Shown here: piece after piece, positions 34,061 through 38,906 of the stretch
Layout of the letters: each line of letters opens with the position of its first letter
Numbering within the stretch: position 1 is the first letter of the stretch
Assembly (NCBI GenBank): GCA_029557915.1
Contig: JAKQHS010000083.1
Coordinates: forward strand, 1 to 38,906
Length of the DNA: 38,906 nucleotides
Origin: Bacteroidota bacterium
GTDB taxonomy: Bacteria; Bacteroidota; Bacteroidia; Chitinophagales; Saprospiraceae
Reading direction: 5' to 3'
The notes under the pieces: generated by a model
Database searches by the model: none
What the model saw: only the letters and a program-made list of their open reading frames with translations
Told to the model about the DNA's origin: nothing
Translations under genes and position numbers: made by a program

Positions 34061-34687
34061 ATGGAATTAAAGGATATGCGCGCAGGGAAGAAACATAAAA
34101 AACGCTGGGAAGTGGAGTACGTGGGGAGTTACCCGGGGCACGAAGGGGCCCCGAATGACGGGAAGCCCCTGGTTGCGATCATCGGGCGGTCCAATGTGGG
34201 AAAATCCAGCTTCATCAACTGCCTCTGCGGGATGCGGGAACTTGCCCGGACCTCCGCTAAACCCGGCAAGACACAAACCCTCAATTATTACCTGGTGAAC
34301 CAGGCCTTCTACCTGGTCGATATGCCCGGTTATGGTTATGCGGGCGTTTCCAAAACCACCCGGGCGAATTGGGCGGATTGGTCCAAAAATTTCATCCTGA
34401 ATGCACCCATGCTGGTCTGCCTCATGATCCTTACGGATTCCAATCTGCCGCCCCAGGATTCCGATGTGCAATTCATCAATTGGTGCGGGGAACAGCAAGT
34501 GCCCCTGGTTCTCATCCGGACTAAAACGGATAAGTCTAAAGATGTAAATATCAATACTTTAGAGAAAGAGTTTAAAAATAAATTGTTGGAAACCTGGGAA
34601 GAATTACCCGTGATGTACCGGCATTCTTCCATCACCAAGGAAGGCACGGATGCGCTCCGCCTGGCCGTCGAAACGATGTTAAAATAA
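34061..34687 (+). CDS. engB: Ribosome biogenesis GTP-binding protein EngB (YsxC/YihA)
   Basis: A 208-aa TrmE-Era-EngA-EngB-type GTPase needed for late 50S assembly. G1 is G42-RSNVGKSS50, G3 D87-MPGYGYAG, and G4 T154-K-T-D157; the switch region GKTQTLNYY is characteristic. The N-terminal ~20 residues (MRAGKKHKKRW) are basic and longer than average; a start at the ATG at 34076 is possible but the ATG at 34061 keeps the normal frame. A TAAATTTG element at 34012-34019 may be its -7 box, without an evident -33. The acyltransferase gene follows 32 bp downstream. Confidence 0.95.
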   Translation: MELKDMRAGKKHKKRWEVEYVGSYPGHEGAPNDGKPLVAIIGRSNVGKSSFINCLCGMRELARTSAKPGKTQTLNYYLVNQAFYLVDMPGYGYAGVSKTTRANWADWSKNFILNAPMLVCLMILTDSNLPPQDSDVQFINWCGEQQVPLVLIRTKTDKSKDVNINTLEKEFKNKLLETWEELPVMYRHSSITKEGTDALRLAVETMLK

Positions 34688-34702
34688 GCCCGAAATTTGA
34701 AG

Positions 34703-34710
34703 TAGCTTTG
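34703..34710 (+). promoter_or_regulatory. Candidate -7 element before the acyltransferase gene
   Basis: TAGCTTTG matches TAnnTTTG and ends 9 bp before the ATG at 34720. No TTG was found at the proper distance upstream, so the call is weak; the gene could also be read through from engB. Confidence 0.3.
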
Positions 34711-34719
34711 CAGGGTTAA

Positions 34720-36399
34720 ATGGAATCGCCGATACAGCCTCAGCCGCATGTCATTGAAGAAATAGAACAGTGGCCGATCTACCGGCTTTATGAGGAACGC
34801 GAAAAGCTGGTGGAGGAGATCAACCAGAGTGCCATCCGCAGCCTGAAATCCAAATACAAAGGAAAACTGGACAAATTGCTGGCCCGGACCATTTACATGG
34901 AAAAGGTCCGGATGAGGGAAGACCCCTGGAATGCGGATCCTCAAAGTGAGCCTCTGTTCTGGAGAAAAATTCAGAAATCCCTTCCGGAAAGTTCAGCGGA
35001 CCCGGAAGACATCGAGAGCCGCAGTGAATACCTTCTCCGCAAAATCATCGAGCGGTATGCGGAAGAAATTGCGGGGGGGTTTAAGAAAAATACTTTTTTG
35101 TTTGCCCGTAGAGTCTTGCATTTCTTTTTCAAGCGGCTGCTGAATGCGGCCAGCGCCAAGAACATCTTTTACATTTTCAGGTCCAGGCATAAAATCAATG
35201 AAAGGATCAAATTGTTTGGCCCCCTGGAAAAGATCAGGACGCTGTCGACGGATGGCGTATTGGTCATCGTACCGACGCATTCCTCCAATATGGACAGCAT
35301 CCTTATCGGTTTTGCCCTCGACGAGATTGCCGGCCTTCCCGCTTTTTCCTATGGCGCAGGGCTCAACCTTTACAATTCCGAATTGTTCGGGTATTTTATG
35401 AACCGGCTTGGCGCCTACCGGGTCGACCGAAGGAAAAAAAATCCGGTCTACCTTGAAAGCCTGAAAGCGATGTCCAACATATCCCTTCAATGGGGTACCA
35501 ATACCTTGTTTTTCCCGGGCGGCACCCGTTCCCGGTCCGGTTCGCTGGAGACCCGCCTGAAGCTCGGACTGCTGGGCACTGCGGTCGAAGCTCAGCGTGA
35601 AATTTTAAAATACGGGCATAGCCGGAAAATTTATGTAGTTCCGCTGGTGCTCAATTATCATTGTGTGCTGGAAGCCCGGTACCTGATCGAGCAACATCTG
35701 CGGTCCATAGGTAAAGACGCCTACCTGGGCAGCGGCCGCGACGAATTCAAGAGTTTTAAGAATGTTTTTGTATTCCTTTACCGCTTGTTGTCCAAAAGTT
35801 CCGAAATCGCCCTTTCGTTTGGTGAACCCATGGATGTGATCGGAAACCCGGTGAATGACCAGGGCATCAGCCTGGACCATAAAGGCCAGCCGATTCGCCT
35901 GGAAGACTATTTCACCTCACCGGAAGAAGATGGCGAGGGAGGGGAAGCCCAGCGTGACAATGTTTATACTTCCATCCTGGCTGAGAAAATCGTGGAAAGT
36001 TATCACCAGCACAATGTGGTGTTCAGCACCAACCTGGTTTCTTATTGCGCGTTTAAAACCATTGAACATCAAAATCCCAGCCTCGATGTATTTGCGCTTT
36101 TGAGACTGGACCTGGATGATGTGGTTTTGGAACCTGCTGTGCTGGAAAACAATATCCTGGAAATTCAGAAGGTCCTGGCCAGGGAAGAAATGAAAGGCAA
36201 TATCCGGTTGGACCAAACCGCCTTACTGCCTCCTTCGGAATGCATAGCAGACGCCATTAACAAGATCGGGGTCTTCCATTCCATAAAACCTTTAAAATAC
36301 ACTAAAATCGGAAAGATCACTTCGGGCAATCTGAAAGTGCTCTATTTTTACCACAACCGGCTGGACACTTACGAATTCCTTAAAGATTTCTGGAAATAA
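34720..36399 (+). CDS. Glycerolipid acyltransferase (PlsB/PlsC superfamily)
   Basis: A 559-aa protein with a central acyltransferase domain (about 170-345). Motif I is H187-SSNMD192, motif II is GAYRVDRR, and motif III is F265-P-G267-GTRSRSG; motif IV is around VPLVLNYH. Motif III normally has Glu (FPEGTRSR) where G267 stands. The catalytic His/Asp pair is intact, so an active acyltransferase is likely, and its length and C-terminal extension resemble glycerol-3-phosphate acyltransferases more than PlsC. It probably acylates a glycerol- or lyso-phospholipid at the inner membrane; the substrate is inferred. The C-terminal ~180 residues are conserved-looking but unrecognised. It lies 32 bp after engB. 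Confidence 0.8.
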   Translation: MESPIQPQPHVIEEIEQWPIYRLYEEREKLVEEINQSAIRSLKSKYKGKLDKLLARTIYMEKVRMREDPWNADPQSEPLFWRKIQKSLPESSADPEDIESRSEYLLRKIIERYAEEIAGGFKKNTFLFARRVLHFFFKRLLNAASAKNIFYIFRSRHKINERIKLFGPLEKIRTLSTDGVLVIVPTHSSNMDSILIGFALDEIAGLPAFSYGAGLNLYNSELFGYFMNRLGAYRVDRRKKNPVYLESLKAMSNISLQWGTNTLFFPGGTRSRSGSLETRLKLGLLGTAVEAQREILKYGHSRKIYVVPLVLNYHCVLEARYLIEQHLRSIGKDAYLGSGRDEFKSFKNVFVFLYRLLSKSSEIALSFGEPMDVIGNPVNDQGISLDHKGQPIRLEDYFTSPEEDGEGGEAQRDNVYTSILAEKIVESYHQHNVVFSTNLVSYCAFKTIEHQNPSLDVFALLRLDLDDVVLEPAVLENNILEIQKVLAREEMKGNIRLDQTALLPPSECIADAINKIGVFHSIKPLKYTKIGKITSGNLKVLYFYHNRLDTYEFLKDFWK

Positions 36400-36453
36400 A
36401 GCGTCCCCGGAGGTACCTGCACCCCGGAATGAGCGGGATGAAATGGATGGAAG

Positions 36454-37008
36454 ATGAATTTTATTGTTTTTGACCTTGAGCTTACCTGCTGGGAAGGCGA
36501 CCCTGCCGGCCGGATGCAGGAAATCATCGAAATCGGCGCTTATAAAGTGGACCCCTGGAGACATACCAAAAGCAAGTTTAACCGATTCATCAAGCCGAAA
36601 CTCTACCCGGTCCTTTCTCCCTTCTGCGTACAACTCACCACCATCACGCAGGCCCAGATTGACCAGGCAAAAAACTTCAAAGAAGTGATCCGGGAGTTTA
36701 TGGAATGGGCCGAATTGGACATCGAGCCCCATCATTTCATCGCCTGGGGGGACAAGGACCAGGAATACCTGATCGAAAATTGCAGGCTCCATGGATTGGA
36801 CTACGATTGGACCAAACCCTATACGGACCTGAAAAAACAATACCAAAACGTCAAAAAACTTTATGAACCCCGCGGGCTCAAAAACGCCACCGAATCCGAA
36901 GGGCTTGATTTTGATGGGACCCAGCACCGCGCCATCGACGATGCCTTTAATCTATGCAGGATCTTCCTCAAATATTTTGATGAATGGAACCTGCACAAGG
37001 GAGGGTAG
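36454..37008 (+). CDS. DEDDh 3'-5' exonuclease, ERI1/KapD-like
   Basis: A 184-aa exonuclease of the DnaQ-like superfamily. The four acidic residues and His are present: D7 and E9 in FDLEL, D102 in WGDKD, and H158 with D163 in QHRAIDDA. The pattern WGDxD groups it with ERI1/KapD-like enzymes that trim RNA ends or short nucleic acids; the substrate is not known. The C-terminus is short with no added domain. It follows the acyltransferase by 54 bp on the same strand, so it may be the last gene of the engB operon. Confidence 0.88.
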   Translation: MNFIVFDLELTCWEGDPAGRMQEIIEIGAYKVDPWRHTKSKFNRFIKPKLYPVLSPFCVQLTTITQAQIDQAKNFKEVIREFMEWAELDIEPHHFIAWGDKDQEYLIENCRLHGLDYDWTKPYTDLKKQYQNVKKLYEPRGLKNATESEGLDFDGTQHRAIDDAFNLCRIFLKYFDEWNLHKGG

Positions 37009-37190
37009 GGGTTACCCCAGGGCAGTTTTGACATAAATCCTGCATTCATAAGAGCGTAAAAAACAGCCAGGATCCGGATTGTCCTGCGGGGATCCGGCAT
37101 TCTAATAAATGATTTTTTAGGGACAGCAGCCGTTCCCATTTTCAAATAAATCACGGACTATTTGTATATTCAAAATTATATTACCCGACT

Positions 37191-38021
37191 ATGAACAAAA
37201 TTGCACTCTTCCAGGTCTTGATCCTGTTCCTGGGCTTGATCCATTTCCCCCTTTATGCTCAGCCCGGAGGAAATACCGGCACTTTGAAAATCAAATTAAG
37301 ACTTCCTTCAGATCTGTATTTCGAGATGGCCCCTTACCGGAGAAAACAGAACCGGATCGTTTTTAATGTGGATGCCCTTATGGAAGGCCTGGCCATCATC
37401 ACCAGCGACAACCAAACTTCTTCCATCTTTCGCCAAGCCGGGATGATTGACACGATGCAAAAGAGGAAGACCGGATATTTGATTGCATCGCCGACCTGCG
37501 ATTCAATAGTTATTCAGGATATTCAGGATACTTCCATTTATTATTTTGGCAAGGGTGGGGGAGAAGATCTCGCAAACAACGTTCATGCAGCAGAGGTAAA
37601 GATATACTTTTCGGAGGATGCCGATCCTTCCATAAAACGGGTTCGAATAAAGGACCGCGTTAAGTTTGGAGTGGAGGCAAATAAAGTCCGAAGTTTAAAA
37701 GGGGACCCTTCGGATTTAACGGAACCACCGGAGCATGGATTTATAAAGATTGAGCCCTCCGGATCAAAGAAGGTGACCTTATTTATTGATGAGGAGCCCC
37801 GGCGGGGAAATGTCCTGGTGAGCATATTCAATGCAAATAATGGCAGATTGCTGGCCACCCTGGATCCTAAAAAACAAGGCCAGAGGTTTACCACAAAGAA
37901 CAAGGTCTATGTATTTCCCCTGATCAGGCCCTATGTCATTTCGACAGGGACTGGGACCAAGATCACCTTTCAGGTCGGCGATCCCAAGGTAAACGGCTCG
38001 GTATCCGCTTCTGAGGAATGA
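37191..38021 (+). CDS. Unrecognised secreted protein, first of a tandem pair
   Basis: A 276-aa protein with a signal peptide (cleavage near LYA-QPG at 23). The mature part opens with LKIKLRLPSDLYFEM and ends in RRGNVLVSIFNANNGRLLATL, then FQVGDPKVNGSVSASEE. I do not recognise the family and cannot assign a function. The next gene encodes a paralogue with the same order of motifs. Neither carries a T9SS sorting domain or lipobox, so a periplasmic or secreted location is likely. The leader (37009-37190) shows no consensus promoter. Confidence 0.75.
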   Translation: MNKIALFQVLILFLGLIHFPLYAQPGGNTGTLKIKLRLPSDLYFEMAPYRRKQNRIVFNVDALMEGLAIITSDNQTSSIFRQAGMIDTMQKRKTGYLIASPTCDSIVIQDIQDTSIYYFGKGGGEDLANNVHAAEVKIYFSEDADPSIKRVRIKDRVKFGVEANKVRSLKGDPSDLTEPPEHGFIKIEPSGSKKVTLFIDEEPRRGNVLVSIFNANNGRLLATLDPKKQGQRFTTKNKVYVFPLIRPYVISTGTGTKITFQVGDPKVNGSVSASEE

Positions 38022-38093
38022 ACAGGGGTCATTCAAAGCTATACCGGGCCGGCACCATGCTCCATGTTATTCAGCAAAAGAAAAATATCTTCC

Positions 38094-38888
38094 ATGTTTA
38101 AGTATATCTTATTGATTCTGCCTTTCATTTACCATTTATCCACTTCCGTATATGCCCAGCCTGGCGTCACCAATGTAAATCTGCAAATACCGGACAGTCT
38201 ATATTTCAGCAGAAGCCCCGGCAACAATAAGGGTGTGCGTTTTGATGCCGATATCGTACTTCCCGCGATCCATGTCTTCGCCTCGGACAATGTCCGGAGC
38301 GTGAAACTCGTACCATCCCAGGCCCAGACCATGGGATTGAGACGCAAATCATTTTTACTGGCCATCCCCTTGTTATATACCATAAGTTTGCAAGCCACCA
38401 CGCGGTCCTACCATTTCGGGGAAAACGGCGGGGAGGACAAAATGGACAATGCCCTGGTCGCGGTATCTTATGAAGGCAAGCCGGCAAGCCCGGAATTCAA
38501 TTCCGCCCATCCCCCGGTATTGCTCAAATTGGAAGATGCTGCTATCTTAAACATCAACCACACCTTTCCCGGAACGGGGTCGACCGCAAGCAAAACATAC
38601 CTTAAAGTAGATGCATCGAATGCCCAAACAGCCACCATTTCCATAAACCGGGAAGTCCGGAGAGGAAAAGTCATGGTGTGCATATTTAATGCCAGCAACG
38701 GGAAATTAATCGGCATGCTTAATCCAAAAAGGAATGGGGTGGAATCCTTTACTGCCAGGCGGGAAGTTTGGGTCGTCCCCATCATCAAACCTGATCGGTC
38801 CAGGCCCTCCGGATCGGCGGTGGATCAAATTAATTTTGAAGTCGGCGACCCGGTCGTCAACGGTTCGGTCAGGGTGTCCGAGGAATAG
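38094..38888 (+). CDS. Unrecognised secreted protein, second of a tandem pair
   Basis: A 264-aa protein with a signal peptide ending near VYA-QPG (residue 21). It shares with its upstream neighbour the opening (VNLQIPDSLYFSRSP against LKIKLRLPSDLYFEMAP), the YxFGxxGGED segment, the motif RRGKVMVCIFNASNGKLIGML and the end FEVGDPVVNGSVRVSEE. I chose the ATG at 38094 because it gives a normal signal peptide; an ATG at 38064 would add ten residues. The intervals between the two genes suggest a duplication. The window ends 18 bp later, so further copies could follow. Confidence 0.75.
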   Translation: MFKYILLILPFIYHLSTSVYAQPGVTNVNLQIPDSLYFSRSPGNNKGVRFDADIVLPAIHVFASDNVRSVKLVPSQAQTMGLRRKSFLLAIPLLYTISLQATTRSYHFGENGGEDKMDNALVAVSYEGKPASPEFNSAHPPVLLKLEDAAILNINHTFPGTGSTASKTYLKVDASNAQTATISINREVRRGKVMVCIFNASNGKLIGMLNPKRNGVESFTARREVWVVPIIKPDRSRPSGSAVDQINFEVGDPVVNGSVRVSEE

Positions 38889-38906
38889 GAATTCCCGGGC
38901 AAAAGG

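Overview
The window looks like a stretch of chromosome from a gliding-lineage member of the Bacteroidota, probably the Saprospiria (Lewinella/Haliscomenobacter-like). Seen in the sequence: gliding ABC transporter genes gldA-gldF-gldG, a very large secreted protein ending in a type IX secretion (T9SS) sorting domain, several outer-membrane beta-barrel proteins, promoters of the Bacteroidota form TTG-N20-TAnnTTTG, and A-rich rather than Shine-Dalgarno leaders. The placement at class level is inference.

Layout. 1-5.4 kb holds housekeeping genes: sucA (minus strand), rpsT with a clear promoter and terminator, a PaaE-like FAD/2Fe-2S reductase, and an M48 metalloprotease. 5.5-12.1 kb is a c-type-cytochrome/hydrolase cluster resembling planctomycete genes: PSCyt1-DUF1549-LamG-DUF1553, DUF1501 with a Tat signal, a membrane DUF2231-heme-LRR fusion, then a small lipoprotein with a CX4CH heme motif. 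12.2-13.3 kb holds an unknown membrane protein (minus) and a GyrI-like protein. 13.5-17.7 kb is gldA-gldF-gldG plus a DUF4340 gene, probably one operon. 17.9-24.4 kb carries smc and a Tat-exported GH116 glycosidase. 24.5-27.8 kb has a TonB-receptor-like barrel protein and, on the minus strand, a 34-codon lipoprotein gene followed by ytxJ. 28.1-34.0 kb has the 1724-aa T9SS protein facing a small beta-barrel gene. 34.1-37.0 kb holds engB, a PlsB/PlsC-type acyltransferase and a DEDDh exonuclease. 37.2-38.9 kb holds two tandem paralogous secreted proteins of unknown function.

The most unusual feature is not a gene. Seven intergenic gaps carry tandem arrays of 7- or 8-bp units whose sequence differs from gap to gap. 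Each lies at the 3' end of a gene; five overlap or directly abut the stop codon, and three consist of two inverted arms that could fold into a long hairpin. A 13-bp motif from this material occurs in inverted orientation on either side of the three-gene heme/hydrolase cluster.

No tRNA, rRNA, insertion sequence, integrase or CRISPR array was recognised. No gene-free gap exceeds 300 bp; the largest (17665-17949 and 27802-28086) are AT-rich upstream regions.
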